A DNA stretch of 64,000 nt from Microbulbifer bruguierae. Its GTDB lineage: Bacteria; Pseudomonadota; Gammaproteobacteria; Pseudomonadales; Cellvibrionaceae. Positions 8,263 through 16,829 of the stretch are shown in pieces. The notes under the pieces were generated by a model, which made no database searches, had not been told where the DNA came from, and saw only the letters and a program-made list of their open reading frames with translations. Both the position numbers and the translations under genes were made by a program. The stretch lies in contig NZ_CP118605.1 in NCBI RefSeq assembly GCF_029869925.1, forward strand, positions 62,001 through 126,000, read 5' to 3'. Position 1 is the stretch's first letter; each line of letters opens with the position of its first letter.

Positions 8263-9441
8263 ATGCGAATAGTTCAGCTGGTACCGGCAATGGCCGGCGG
8301 AGCACAGGCTCATGAAGCCCTGGAATTTGCCCAGGAACTGGCTCGACAAGGGCACGACTCCATCGTTATTTCCACCGGTGGGGCCTTGGTTTCCCGCCTG
8401 ACATTGCACGGCTGCCAGCATTTCACCTTGTCGGTAGATCGCAAACGGCAGTTCAATTTTCGTTTGCACGGGAAACTGCGCCAGCTACTGACTACGCTGG
8501 AACCGGACATTCTTCTTGCGCGAGGTCCATTGTGTTGCTGGCACGGGTGGATGGTGTGGAAAAAAATGTCCGTCGCGAGTCGTCCACATCTGGTGACCTG
8601 GAGTCAGGAGCGCTCAAGGAAGCGGGGGCTGTTCAGCAGCGGCATCGGCAGTGCGGTGGCGCGCGGAGAGCTGGTACTGGCGGCGTCTCAGTGGTTGGGG
8701 CAGGAATTACAGCAAAAATTCGGTAGTTTGTTGGCCGATTCGAACACTTCGGGCAAGGGCAATCCGCGCACACTATACCGCGGGGTAAATACCAGAGAGC
8801 TGGATCGCCATGCCCAGGTGTCAGGACATTGGCACCAGCGCCTGCTGAACGATTTTCCGCAACTGGAGGGCCGCAACTGGTTACTACTCCCCGGGCCTGT
8901 CGCACCGGGCCGGGGGCAGCAACGTTTTCTCGAGTTGATCGCGGCGCTGAAGCAGGAGCGGGAGGATGTTTTCGGACTGGTGATTGGCGATGTCGAACCG
9001 GGGCAAGAAAAGTTTGCTCGCGCTCTCGAACGCCAGGCAGCATCCATGGGGTTGAATGAATATGTTCTGTTCCTCGGTGCGCGCCGGGATATGCGTGAAT
9101 TGTATGGCAGCGCGCGACTTACCCTTGACCTCGCCGATGCTGCTCTCTCCAACGGGCGCAGTGTGGCGGAGGCGTTGGCCATGGGTTGTCCCGCTATTGC
9201 TGCCTCGGGGACCAGTGTTGAGCTTCTGCGACACTGTTTTCCGCGAGGGGTGGTAGACAGCCTCGACGTGGCGCAACTCGTCAGTGTGTCTAGTGAAATT
9301 CTGAGCAACGCGGAAACTGTGCATTTCGACGGCTTCAGCCTTGCGCAGACCACTGCCCGCGCGGTGGGCTGGTTTGATGCATTGCTCGATGTTGAGCGCG
9401 CAGGGGCCCAGCCGGGTGCGCCAGGCTCAGAAGTGGTTTGA
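8263..9441 (+). CDS. Glycosyltransferase, GT4/GT-B type
   Basis: A 392-residue GT-B fold protein. The N-terminal Rossmann half begins MRIVQLVPAMAGGAQAHEALEFAQELARQGHD, typical of GT4 enzymes (glycine loop followed by a helix carrying H/E). The nucleotide-sugar half contains LLLPGPVAPGRGQQRFLELIAAL, FLGARRDMRELYGSARLTLDLAD and SVAEALAMGCPAIAA, the E(7)E-like acceptor region in slightly altered form. It has a good ribosome site (GTAGGAGT) before the ATG. It is convergent with the next glycosyltransferase, the two ending 11 bases apart. The nearby lipid A deacylase suggests a role in lipopolysaccharide or a related surface glycan; sugar and acceptor are unknown. Confidence 0.9.
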   Translation: MRIVQLVPAMAGGAQAHEALEFAQELARQGHDSIVISTGGALVSRLTLHGCQHFTLSVDRKRQFNFRLHGKLRQLLTTLEPDILLARGPLCCWHGWMVWKKMSVASRPHLVTWSQERSRKRGLFSSGIGSAVARGELVLAASQWLGQELQQKFGSLLADSNTSGKGNPRTLYRGVNTRELDRHAQVSGHWHQRLLNDFPQLEGRNWLLLPGPVAPGRGQQRFLELIAALKQEREDVFGLVIGDVEPGQEKFARALERQAASMGLNEYVLFLGARRDMRELYGSARLTLDLADAALSNGRSVAEALAMGCPAIAASGTSVELLRHCFPRGVVDSLDVAQLVSVSSEILSNAETVHFDGFSLAQTTARAVGWFDALLDVERAGAQPGAPGSEVV

Positions 9442-9452
9442 CGGTTGCCGGG

Positions 9453-10466
9453 TCAGGCGATCAGTTGTGTGTACACCTGCCAGGTTGCTTTGGCCATGGA
9501 GTCCAGAGTGAATTCCTGTTCTGCGCGATCGAACAGTGGCGTGAACTCTTGCTGCAGTGTTGGGTTTAGGAGTGCACCACGTATTTTTTCCGCGATGTGC
9601 ATCGGCTCGAGAGTTTCCAGAAGATATTCCGGGGGAAGATAGTCCACCGCATCACCGGCGCGATTGGCAATCACCGGTTTGCGGTGCAATAGCGCCTCGA
9701 TCAGCGTATAAGGTGCACCCTCTGCGGAGGTCGGAACGACGACAAGATCGGCTGCCTGAATGAAATTGCCAATCGCACCGCAGCCAGAGAAAAATTCCAC
9801 CCGCTCTTCCAGGTTCAGTGCCGCCACCTGCTGTTGCAGGTGATCTTTTTCCGGGCCGTCTCCGAGTACCATCAGGCAAACGTCAGGTAGCAGCGGCATG
9901 GCGGCAACCAGTTGATCCACATTGCGCGCCTTGATCAATCGGCTTGCCACCAGCACGGTCTGCTTATTGGCAGGCAGCGATTGCAGTAGCGGTAGGTTGG
10001 CGGGGACTGGAGGTATCTCTACGCCGTTGGGAATGATGTTCCAGTCCAGTTTGGAATTTGCCACCGAGTTGTGGCTGATGGCGATACGGGCGTCAAACGC
10101 GCTCGCGAGCTTGTCCCGGGGATGCCGAACATTGTGCCGGGTAATGACCCGGCGGGTTTCCGTGTAAGGTTGCACTGCGGCCAGTAGCTGAGCGCTTTTT
10201 GATCCGTGGCCGTGAGTGATCTGGTAACCGCCTTTGCGAATCAGGTTGGCCAATCGCCATACGAGATTGGGGTGATGTCGACTGCGGTCCGTGTTCAGTG
10301 GAATAAACTGAACGTTTTCATCCAGTGTCGTCAGGTAGCGGGGGTGTGCGATCACCGCCACCCGGGCGCCGGTATTTTGCGCCTGCCAGCGGGCGAGATC
10401 GGCTACATGCTTTTCCAGTCCGCCGTGTTCGCGGCTCGCAATCAGGTGGCAGATGGTTTCAATCAT
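9453..10466 (-). CDS. Glycosyltransferase family 4 protein
   Basis: A 337-residue GT4 enzyme. It starts METICH-like (IETICHLIASREHGGLEKHVADLARW), with the GG loop and following helix that mark the acceptor domain. The donor domain has NGVEIPP, VLVASRLIKARNVDQLVAAM, LMVLGDGPEKDHLQQQV and the E(7)E motif region SAEGAPYTLIEALLHRKPVIA. The ATG at 10466 is chosen because the family motif begins right after it; the upstream open frame adds 76 residues without homology. It shares the convergent arrangement with the GT at 8263, and its minus-strand upstream neighbour is the PagL-like deacylase (ends at 10712). Likely acts on lipopolysaccharide core or other surface glycan; this is inferred from context. 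Confidence 0.91.
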   Translation of the reverse strand: MIETICHLIASREHGGLEKHVADLARWQAQNTGARVAVIAHPRYLTTLDENVQFIPLNTDRSRHHPNLVWRLANLIRKGGYQITHGHGSKSAQLLAAVQPYTETRRVITRHNVRHPRDKLASAFDARIAISHNSVANSKLDWNIIPNGVEIPPVPANLPLLQSLPANKQTVLVASRLIKARNVDQLVAAMPLLPDVCLMVLGDGPEKDHLQQQVAALNLEERVEFFSGCGAIGNFIQAADLVVVPTSAEGAPYTLIEALLHRKPVIANRAGDAVDYLPPEYLLETLEPMHIAEKIRGALLNPTLQQEFTPLFDRAEQEFTLDSMAKATWQVYTQLIA

Positions 10467-10711
10467 ACGGCTACATGTCCGATGTATTGCGCCGTCGGTG
10501 GATTTTTTATTCAGGCGTGATAGGCGAAATTCGCAGTATCGAAACGGCGCCAGGTCACCGACTGTGCCCGCGATTGGAGGGGAGCAGTCCGGCAATAGGA
10601 CATTTTCGCCGCCGCCCATGACAGGAATTTGATTGTATTGTGACTGTTTTATTGCGTACCCGTGTATTGGCGGGTGCAATCGTGGACAGGGCAACTCCTG
10701 GGCGCAATCGT

Positions 10712-11296
10712 TTAGAAGTGCACGTGCCAGTTCAGCGATGCGAAGTCGAAGCCCGGGTTGGGGGTGTTGGTGTAGCCGTTGGAGAAATGGCTGTATCGGA
10801 GGGAAATCGTACTGCCATTGAGCAGGGTATAGCCGGCGCCAAAGTGCAGGGAAAAGTTCAGGTTGGTGGAGAGATCAATGGCTCCGAAACTGCGCTCGGT
10901 AAGGTAAGCCGCACCAATACCCAGTTCTCCAAACAGACCTTGCGCTTCGTGCCGAGGGTACCAGCGTAATACGGGTTTCAGTTCCCAGATCTGCTGGGTT
11001 TGCTCGTCTCCTTTATGGTCCTCCCACATATAGCTGTAACTCACCTGGGCCCACCACTGCAGGCGGTGTTTGCCGGGATAGTCGTAAAACTGGTAGGACC
11101 AGTTGACCCCCAGCATTTCTGCACTGGCGATGGACTTCTGTTGAATCAGGGTGTTGTCCAGTCCTTTGCCACCGCTGAGGATGAGTTCCTGATTGCCTTT
11201 TTCGGCGTGCGATAGCGGAGACAGTATGGTGCCGAAGATAAGGAGCAGGGTTGCGTACAGGTGCACAGAGATAGGAGAAATACAGGAGCGGGGCAT
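10712..11296 (-). CDS. pagL: PagL-like lipid A 3-O-deacylase
   Basis: A 194-residue protein starting at the ATG at 11296 with a signal peptide (ISVHLYATLLLIFGTILSPLSHA). The C-terminal part carries the PagL active-site segment LRYSHFSNGYTNTPNPGFDF, with the His-Ser pair of the family followed by the conserved N.G.N.G pattern, and ends in an aromatic residue (WHVHF) as expected for an outer membrane barrel. PagL removes the 3-linked acyl chain from lipid A in the outer membrane. Two glycosyltransferases lie directly downstream, fitting an envelope-modification cluster. An upstream in-frame start would add 34 residues without leader character. Confidence 0.85.
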   Translation of the reverse strand: MPRSCISPISVHLYATLLLIFGTILSPLSHAEKGNQELILSGGKGLDNTLIQQKSIASAEMLGVNWSYQFYDYPGKHRLQWWAQVSYSYMWEDHKGDEQTQQIWELKPVLRWYPRHEAQGLFGELGIGAAYLTERSFGAIDLSTNLNFSLHFGAGYTLLNGSTISLRYSHFSNGYTNTPNPGFDFASLNWHVHF

Positions 11297-11387
11297 GGGC
11301 TTTTGTCTGTTATTGCTGTCAAAGGCTTGCTTCAGCAAGATTAGCCCTGATCGCCATAATCGCAAGCTTGAGGCATGGGGATAGTCC

Positions 11388-11418
11388 AGGGGCGGCAAGG
11401 TGAGACCGTGCCGCCCCT
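11388..11418. terminator. GC-rich hairpin between sigma factor gene and pagL
   Basis: Perfect 10-base stem AGGGGCGGCA / TGCCGCCCCT with an 11-base loop, placed 75 bases beyond the stop of the minus-strand sigma factor gene. There is no T run, so it is either a weak or factor-assisted terminator or a messenger-stabilising hairpin. Confidence 0.45.
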
Positions 11419-11493
11419 GTAGTCAGTGAACAAGGAGCGCAAATGCGTGGGCTGTCAGAGTGAACTGAATGCTTGCCACAGCCATTGCTACAA

Positions 11494-12642
11494 CTATCGC
11501 CACTGGCGCTTCAACTGCCGCAGGGCATCCGAGTGCAGTTGCCGTGCTCGCTCCTGGCTCAGTCCCAGTTGCTCGCCGATTACCCGGAAAGAGCAGTCCC
11601 GGTCAGAAATCAGGCCATAGCGTAGGCTCAGTACTGTTCGCTGCCTGGGGGGCAATTTGGCGACGGCATCGCGCAGCCTCTGGGCCAGTTCCTGGTTTGA
11701 GACAAGCTCGTCGGTGTTTAACAGTTCACTGGCCGGCGCATAATCCAGCCGCGTACTGCTCTGATCGTCGGAGATTGGGTCGTCCAGAGAACCGGTAGGT
11801 CCCGGCAGTTTTAACAGGCTCTGTACCCGCTCCAGATCCAGCCCTGTCTGTTTGGCAATATTTTCATCGGAGGCGGGCAGACCTTCCGATCGCACCTGAT
11901 TGATGGCGCGGTAAATATTGCGCAAATCGTCCTGTACATTGGCCGGTTGGCGAACCATGTCATCGTTACGGCGCAAGGTAAGTTGAATTTCCTGCTGAAT
12001 CCACCAATACGCATAGGTGGAAAAGCGATAACCCATCTGGGGCTTGAAGCGCTCGATCGCTTTCATCAGCCCGACATTGCCCTCCTGAATCAGGTCGATA
12101 AACGGTACCGATGGATTGCGGAACCGCTTGGCGATAGCAATGACCAGGCGCAGATTGCACTGGATCAGTTTTTTGCGCTGTTCCTTGAAGCGTTTCATCA
12201 GGGTCTGCAGGGAACTGCGATCGCGCTTGGATATTTTTCCGTTGGCGAGCAGCTCTTCCGCTTTGGCAATAATCAGGCCGTGGTCGTAAGCTCCGGTACT
12301 GCCGCGCTGTTCTACACCTTCGCTGCGCAGGTCGACAAGGGTAATACCGCGCTTTTGCAGCAGGGCGATAATCTTGTCTTCCAGTTCGCGCAGCAGGCAG
12401 GTTGTGGTGTGTTCGTCTTCAGGTGTTAACAGGTTCAGTCGGTACAGATGCTTGAGGTAGTTCTGCATTGGTGTACCGACGTTTTCGCCGGCGGAATCCC
12501 CGTTGGTATCCTCCTCAATCAGGTCGGAGCGACCCTCTATGGATTGTTCCGGGTCTTCCTGGGAGAAGTCATTCCCGGCGAGATTGTCGCTACTGTCCTT
12601 CAGCCATTCGTCATCCCTTGAGTTGATATTTACTCGGGACAA
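11494..12642 (-). CDS. Sigma-70 family RNA polymerase sigma factor (RpoD/RpoS-related, group 2-like)
   Basis: A 382-residue sigma factor. Region 2 is clear (NLRLVIAIAKRFRNPSVPFIDLIQEGNVGLMKAIERFKP, then YRFSTYAYWWIQQEIQLTLRR). Region 3 follows (ENIAKQTGLDLERVQSLL), then region 4 (LPPRQRTVLSLRYGL and the helix-turn-helix GEQLGLSQERARQLHSDALRQLKR). Unlike RpoS it has a 60-residue acidic N-terminus and about 70 residues between region 1.2 and region 2.1. The recognition helix has QERARQLH where RpoD/RpoS have RERVRQI. The start is TTG, supported by AGAAGG eight bases upstream. It is not the nlpD-linked rpoS locus, so it is probably an additional stress or lifestyle sigma factor. Confidence 0.88.
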   Translation of the reverse strand: MSRVNINSRDDEWLKDSSDNLAGNDFSQEDPEQSIEGRSDLIEEDTNGDSAGENVGTPMQNYLKHLYRLNLLTPEDEHTTTCLLRELEDKIIALLQKRGITLVDLRSEGVEQRGSTGAYDHGLIIAKAEELLANGKISKRDRSSLQTLMKRFKEQRKKLIQCNLRLVIAIAKRFRNPSVPFIDLIQEGNVGLMKAIERFKPQMGYRFSTYAYWWIQQEIQLTLRRNDDMVRQPANVQDDLRNIYRAINQVRSEGLPASDENIAKQTGLDLERVQSLLKLPGPTGSLDDPISDDQSSTRLDYAPASELLNTDELVSNQELAQRLRDAVAKLPPRQRTVLSLRYGLISDRDCSFRVIGEQLGLSQERARQLHSDALRQLKRQWR

Positions 12643-13002
12643 AGTCTGAACCTTCTACTGTGGTCGAACGGTGCAGCAATCCCGCTCCGTTCGACTTGCC
12701 GTAAAACCACCGGCGTCATCCATTCGCAGGATTAATGCATGGCGCTCAAATTCCCATGCGGACATACTGACTATAGATGAGGGTTGAAAGAGGCGTCGGA
12801 AAATGTCTGACTGATCGGTTTGTCTGGCGTTGAAGCGGGGCGCTGGCAGGTGTTGATGGACACTAGAAGTAATTGCCCGTCAGCTGGAAAGCAGTATTGG
12901 TTATAGCGATCCGCAAGTATGCAAGTATAAATGGAGGCGGCCACGCCAGTACGCCGCCAGTGACCTGAAGATGTGAGTCGTATCGTGATTGGTAAACGGT
13001 CG
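12643..13002. other. Intergenic region upstream of the sigma factor gene
   Basis: 360 bases between two minus-strand genes. Apart from the AGAAGG ribosome site next to 12650 I find no open frame with coding character, RNA gene or strong hairpin. Promoter elements for the sigma gene are expected here but I cannot assign them with confidence. Confidence 0.5.
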
Positions 13003-13446
13003 TTATTGAATGCGTTTTACCCGCAACGAGCGGCCGCCGGTGATCTTGCGCATAAAAAAGGATCCGAAGGCACCGCGCTCGAGAATGACCTCTTCGCCGC
13101 CTTTCCAGATATTTCTGGTGTTATCTATCTGGCGCCAGACCTGGCCGTTGTCCAGTGTAAAGGTGTATTTGTCGTAGGCTCCCGCCTGAGTCGCGCGGAT
13201 GGTTGCGGTGATGGACTCCGGGGTCTCTTCCAGGGCCACCTGCTGTTCGTGACCGAATTGTTGTTCGGCGTATTGGCGCAGGTTGCCGGAAATTCCGTCG
13301 TAGCAGGCGAGCCGCTTGGTGTCGTCACTGAATTGGCTGCATTGCTGCAGCTTGTCCGCGAGAGATTCTGCGTGTGACATGGGGGGTACGAGCAGAATGG
13401 CAGAACAAAACAGGGTGAACCCGCAGTGGATGGATGAAATTCGCAT
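13003..13446 (-). CDS. Exported protein of unknown function with paired-cysteine N-terminal motif
   Basis: A 147-residue protein with a signal peptide (ISSIHCGFTLFCSAILLVPPMSHA). The mature start LADKLQQCSQFSDDTKRLACYDGI has the C.....RL.CYD pattern seen in several small secreted or type VI-associated proteins (VasI-like), in which the two cysteines probably form a disulfide. The remainder is predicted mostly beta (ITATIRATQAGAYDKYTFTLDNGQVWRQID), ending in a basic strand GGRSLRVKRIQ. No secretion genes adjoin it. I do not recognise a specific function. Periplasmic location is inferred from the leader. Confidence 0.75.
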   Translation of the reverse strand: MRISSIHCGFTLFCSAILLVPPMSHAESLADKLQQCSQFSDDTKRLACYDGISGNLRQYAEQQFGHEQQVALEETPESITATIRATQAGAYDKYTFTLDNGQVWRQIDNTRNIWKGGEEVILERGAFGSFFMRKITGGRSLRVKRIQ

Positions 13447-13622
13447 ATTGTCAGTTTCGCCTGTTCAGTCCCGTTGGATGAGGTCTGAATTCTGCCTTGT
13501 TGGCGCGTGCGGGACAATCAATTTGGGTTTTTGGTCACATTTCCGCAGCTGGTGCCGTGGAACAATGAAGAGGCTGAATGCCTTTAAATATAACCATAAG
13601 ACAACACTCTCAGGGGTAGACT

Positions 13623-13994
13623 ATGAAAAAGCTCGTTGTTCCCGCACTCGCTATTGCCGCAATCGGCGGTTATTTCTACTACGCCAATATGGAGTCTGCT
13701 GCGCCGCAGGTTGATGATGGTGAACAGGCCATCGTTGAGGCGGTGGATGCCGCAGTGACGGAGGCCAAGTCTGTGGCCGCGGACGCCGGTGATGCGGCTC
13801 AGGCCGTGACTGCCTCCGTCGATGGTGATGTATTCGCCGATGTGCCGGAAGCCATGGGTGAGGCACTGGAGGAAACCGCCGAAGCCATCGAGGATGCCGG
13901 TGAAGACGCCGTTGAAACTGCCGCAGAGATTGCGGATGAAATCGTGGATCAGACTGCTGAAGCCTCAGAAGACATCGACCACGCCGAAGAGTAA
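13623..13994 (+). CDS. Small acidic Ala-rich membrane-anchored protein, unknown function
   Basis: 123 residues. An N-terminal hydrophobic stretch (KKLVVPALAIAAIGGYFYYA) serves as a membrane anchor or uncleaved leader. The rest is an uninterrupted, highly acidic, Ala/Val/Glu/Asp-rich helix-forming sequence (AVTEAKSVAADAGDAAQAV, EALEETAEAIEDAGEDAVE). The heptad-like spacing of Ala and Val suggests one long amphipathic or coiled helix, reminiscent of late-embryogenesis or Lpp-like rods. It has its own promoter space and a ribosome site (CAGGGG) before the ATG. No homologue is recognised. Low complexity makes function assignment unsafe, but base composition and start context support it as a real gene. 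Confidence 0.7.
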   Translation: MKKLVVPALAIAAIGGYFYYANMESAAPQVDDGEQAIVEAVDAAVTEAKSVAADAGDAAQAVTASVDGDVFADVPEAMGEALEETAEAIEDAGEDAVETAAEIADEIVDQTAEASEDIDHAEE

Positions 13995-14132
13995 GTTTCG
14001 GCAACTGTTAAGTCGGTAACCTTTCAGTCAGCGACTTTTCAGTCAGCGGCGTGGGGAGGATTACCGGAGGCGATGCTGTCCCGGTTTTAGGGCGCGGGTA
14101 TTTTACTTCGCCGTAGGAAATAGCCGGGTGCA

Positions 14133-15059
14133 TCAGTGGCTTTCATCGACCGCCTGCAACGCGAGCCGTAAGAATCCGCGTGCTTTGTCGAGGGCGGCTT
14201 CTGCTGGTTCGCGTTCCAGCCCACTCAATATCATCATAATGGCCAGCTTGGCATTGTGGTCGCACTGCTCCAACACGCTGTCCGCCTCATCGTAGGTAAC
14301 CCCGGTCGCTTCCACCACGATACGCCGGGTGCGATCCAGCAGCTTCTGGTTGGTCGCCTTCACATCCACCATCAGATTGTAAAAACTTTTGCCCATGCGA
14401 ATCATGCTGGCGGTGGTAATCATATTCAGAACCAGCTTTTGCGCGGTACCGGCTTTCATGCGGGTGGAACCGGTGAGAATTTCCGGGCCGACTTCCGGAA
14501 GGATGGCGATGTCCGCTTCGTTGGCGATGGCTGCGGCCTTGTTACAGGCGAGGGCGACAGTGGTGCAGCCGAGGCGGCGGGCGTAACGCAGACCACCGGT
14601 GACGTAGGGGGTGCGCCCGCTGGCGGCGATCCCAACGACGACGTCTTTACTCTGCAATCCGATCCGTTTCAGATCGGCCTCGCCCAGCTCGGGATTATCC
14701 TCCGCACCTTCCTGCGCCCGGTGAACTGCAGCCTCGCCACCGGCGATCAGTGAGATCACCATGCCTTCAGGAACACCGTATGTGGGAGGGCACTCCACCG
14801 CGTCAAGCAGACCAATGCGACCGCTGGTGCCGGCGCCCATATAGATCAAGCGCCCTCCGGACCGGAATGCCTCGACCACGGCGTTCACCGCCTTTGTAAC
14901 CTCCGGCAGCACTTCGCGGACCACGCCGGGCACGCTGGCATCGGCGTCGTTGATTTTTTCCAGAATCCCTGTGGTGGGTAACAGGTCTATATCCAGAGTG
15001 TCGGGATTACGGGATTCGCTGGCCAGGGATCCAAGTTCATTTGCGAGTGATATCTTCAT
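14133..15059 (-). CDS. murQ: N-acetylmuramic acid 6-phosphate etherase
   Basis: A 308-residue SIS-domain protein. It has the MurQ hallmarks: E.RN..T.DID in the N-terminus ([16 protein letters not shown]), [36 protein letters not shown], and [23 protein letters not shown]. MurQ cleaves the lactyl ether of MurNAc-6-phosphate to GlcNAc-6-phosphate and lactate during cell wall recycling in the cytoplasm. The ATG at 15059 fits the usual family length of about 300; the longer open frame upstream is not supported. The gene lies in the same minus-strand run as yciK and a MupP-like phosphatase, about 245 bases downstream of yciK, so a separate promoter is likely. Confidence 0.95.
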   Translation of the reverse strand: MKISLANELGSLASESRNPDTLDIDLLPTTGILEKINDADASVPGVVREVLPEVTKAVNAVVEAFRSGGRLIYMGAGTSGRIGLLDAVECPPTYGVPEGMVISLIAGGEAAVHRAQEGAEDNPELGEADLKRIGLQSKDVVVGIAASGRTPYVTGGLRYARRLGCTTVALACNKAAAIANEADIAILPEVGPEILTGSTRMKAGTAQKLVLNMITTASMIRMGKSFYNLMVDVKATNQKLLDRTRRIVVEATGVTYDEADSVLEQCDHNAKLAIMMILSGLEREPAEAALDKARGFLRLALQAVDESH

Positions 15060-15303
15060 GTCCCCTCGCCGGTGCGGCGTGACTTTTGAGCTGCAGCAAG
15101 TAAAGGCCACAGCCCGAACAGGTGATTGGCAACCGGCATTGTTTGCCGCCAAAAGTTTAGTGCCGGCAGAATGAAGGCACCACCTCCTGCAGTCAGTGAG
15201 GAGGGGATATTGCGCAAGAGATACTGAGAAAATATATCGTCGGGTGATGGGCGGAAGAACGTGGTCTCTCCCGCCCGGGGTCAGGGCTTGCCGGGCTGGC
15301 GGC

Positions 15304-16059
15304 TCAGCCCTGAGCGTTGAACTGCTTGCCGTTGATTCCGATGCTGTCATCGCCCATCAGGTACAGGTAGGTGGGCATGATGTCTTCCGGCGTAGCCACG
15401 GTTTTTGGGTCTTCGGCGGGGTAGGCGGCGGCGCGCATGTTGGTGCGGGTGGCACCGGGGTTAATGCTGTTGACGCGGATGTTCGACACACCATCCACTT
15501 CGTCTGCCAGCACCTGCATCATGCCTTCGGTGGCAAATTTTGATACCGAGTAAGCGCCCCAGTAAGCGCGACCTTTGAGCCCGACACCAGAGCCGGTAAA
15601 TATTATCGAGCCAGCGGCAGATTCCTCCAGCAGCGGCAGCATGGCTTTAGTGAGGCCGAAGGCAGCGTTCACATTCACCTGCATCACCTGTTGCCACACG
15701 GAGTAGTGGTAGTTGGCCATGGGGGTGCGCTGACCCAGCAGGCTGGCATTGTGCAGCAGGCCGTCGAGACGGCCGAATTCCTGTTCCACGCCTTGAGCCA
15801 GGTACTCCAGTTCTTCCCATCGTACACCGGACAGGTCCACCGGCAGGATTGCGGGTTTTGCGCCCCCGGCGGCCTCAATTTCATCGTATACCACTTCCAG
15901 TTTTGGCGTGGTCCGCCCCAGCAGAATCAGGGTGGCGCCGTGGGCGGCGAACGTTTTCGCGGCCACACGGCCAATGCCGTCCCCGGCGCCGGTAACCAGA
16001 ATGATTTTGTCTTTGAGCAGGTCGGGGCGGGCGGTGTAATCGGTGATGGTCTCAGACAT
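15304..16059 (-). CDS. yciK: YciK-family short-chain dehydrogenase/reductase
   Basis: A 251-residue SDR. The Rossmann motif [16 protein letters not shown] is near residue 20, NAS replaces NAG near residue 95, the catalytic Ser region is [13 protein letters not shown], and the YxxxK pair is in [10 protein letters not shown]. The C-terminal [13 protein letters not shown] matches YciK. The ATG at 16059 is used because upstream sequence overlaps the preceding phosphatase gene. In Pseudomonas, yciK follows ubiG and mupP in exactly this order, which supports orthology. Its physiological substrate is unknown. Confidence 0.93.
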   Translation of the reverse strand: MSETITDYTARPDLLKDKIILVTGAGDGIGRVAAKTFAAHGATLILLGRTTPKLEVVYDEIEAAGGAKPAILPVDLSGVRWEELEYLAQGVEQEFGRLDGLLHNASLLGQRTPMANYHYSVWQQVMQVNVNAAFGLTKAMLPLLEESAAGSIIFTGSGVGLKGRAYWGAYSVSKFATEGMMQVLADEVDGVSNIRVNSINPGATRTNMRAAAYPAEDPKTVATPEDIMPTYLYLMGDDSIGINGKQFNAQG

Positions 16060-16117
16060 CAATAAGTCCGTTGTTATCTCTGGTTGTCGTTTGCAATTCT
16101 GGTTTACGTCGTGCGTT

Positions 16118-16795
16118 TTACTTGAGGTAAAACTGCTGCAGTAGTGGCCAGATTTCTTCGGCATGGTGAATCAGGTGGTCCGCCTGCCAGTTGCTGGGGT
16201 CGTCGTCGCTGTCGATGTAGCCGTAGCTGCAGGCGATGGTTGGCATCCCTGCCGCACGGCCAGCCATGATGTCGCGCTCGTGATCACCGACGTACACCGC
16301 TTCCGAGGGCGCGCAGCCAATGCGGCTACAGGCCAGCAGAATGGGTTCGGGGTCCGGCTTGCGGCGGGCGACGTCATCCGGGCAGACAATGGCTCTCGGT
16401 GTTGGCAGGTGGGCAAAGGCGCGTAACAGTGGGATGGTGTAGGCGGAAGGTTTGTTGGTGACTACTCCCCAGGCGATGCCATTTTCCGCCAGTTGTGTCA
16501 GCAGCAGTTCGATACCGGGAAAGGGTACAGTGTGACTGGCCAGGTGTACCAGGTACAGGTCGAGCAGCCTTTGGCGCAGGTCGTCGAACCCGACTTCTCC
16601 TTCGTCGACGCCGAATCCCAGGCGCACCATGGCGCGGGCGCCATTGGAGACGACTTCACGGATGGTGGCGTCAGCCAGCGGTGGCAGGTGCTCCTGCTGG
16701 CGCAACTCGTTGAGCACCACCACGAAGTCGGGGGCGGTGTCGAACAAGGTGCCGTCGAGGTCGAAGAGTACTGCTTTCATAGTCGGGTACTTCAT
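16118..16795 (-). CDS. mupP: HAD phosphatase, MupP-like (MurNAc-6-phosphate phosphatase) or Gph
   Basis: A 225-residue HAD-superfamily hydrolase with motif I FDLDGTLFDT (nucleophile and acid/base Asp), motif II VVTNKPS, motif III Lys in RRKPDPEP, and motif IV VGDHERDIMAGRAAGM. By sequence alone it could be phosphoglycolate phosphatase. Its position between ubiG and yciK is the place of mupP in Pseudomonas, where the enzyme dephosphorylates MurNAc-6-phosphate for the AmgK/MurU recycling route. I therefore favour MupP. The frame overlaps the yciK upstream region but not the chosen yciK start. Its ribosome site overlaps the end of the ubiG spacer, 34 bases downstream of ubiG. Confidence 0.85.
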   Translation of the reverse strand: MKYPTMKAVLFDLDGTLFDTAPDFVVVLNELRQQEHLPPLADATIREVVSNGARAMVRLGFGVDEGEVGFDDLRQRLLDLYLVHLASHTVPFPGIELLLTQLAENGIAWGVVTNKPSAYTIPLLRAFAHLPTPRAIVCPDDVARRKPDPEPILLACSRIGCAPSEAVYVGDHERDIMAGRAAGMPTIACSYGYIDSDDDPSNWQADHLIHHAEEIWPLLQQFYLK

Positions 16796-16829
16796 TTTAA
16801 TTCCGCGGCGGCTGAGTGCCGCGGATTAT

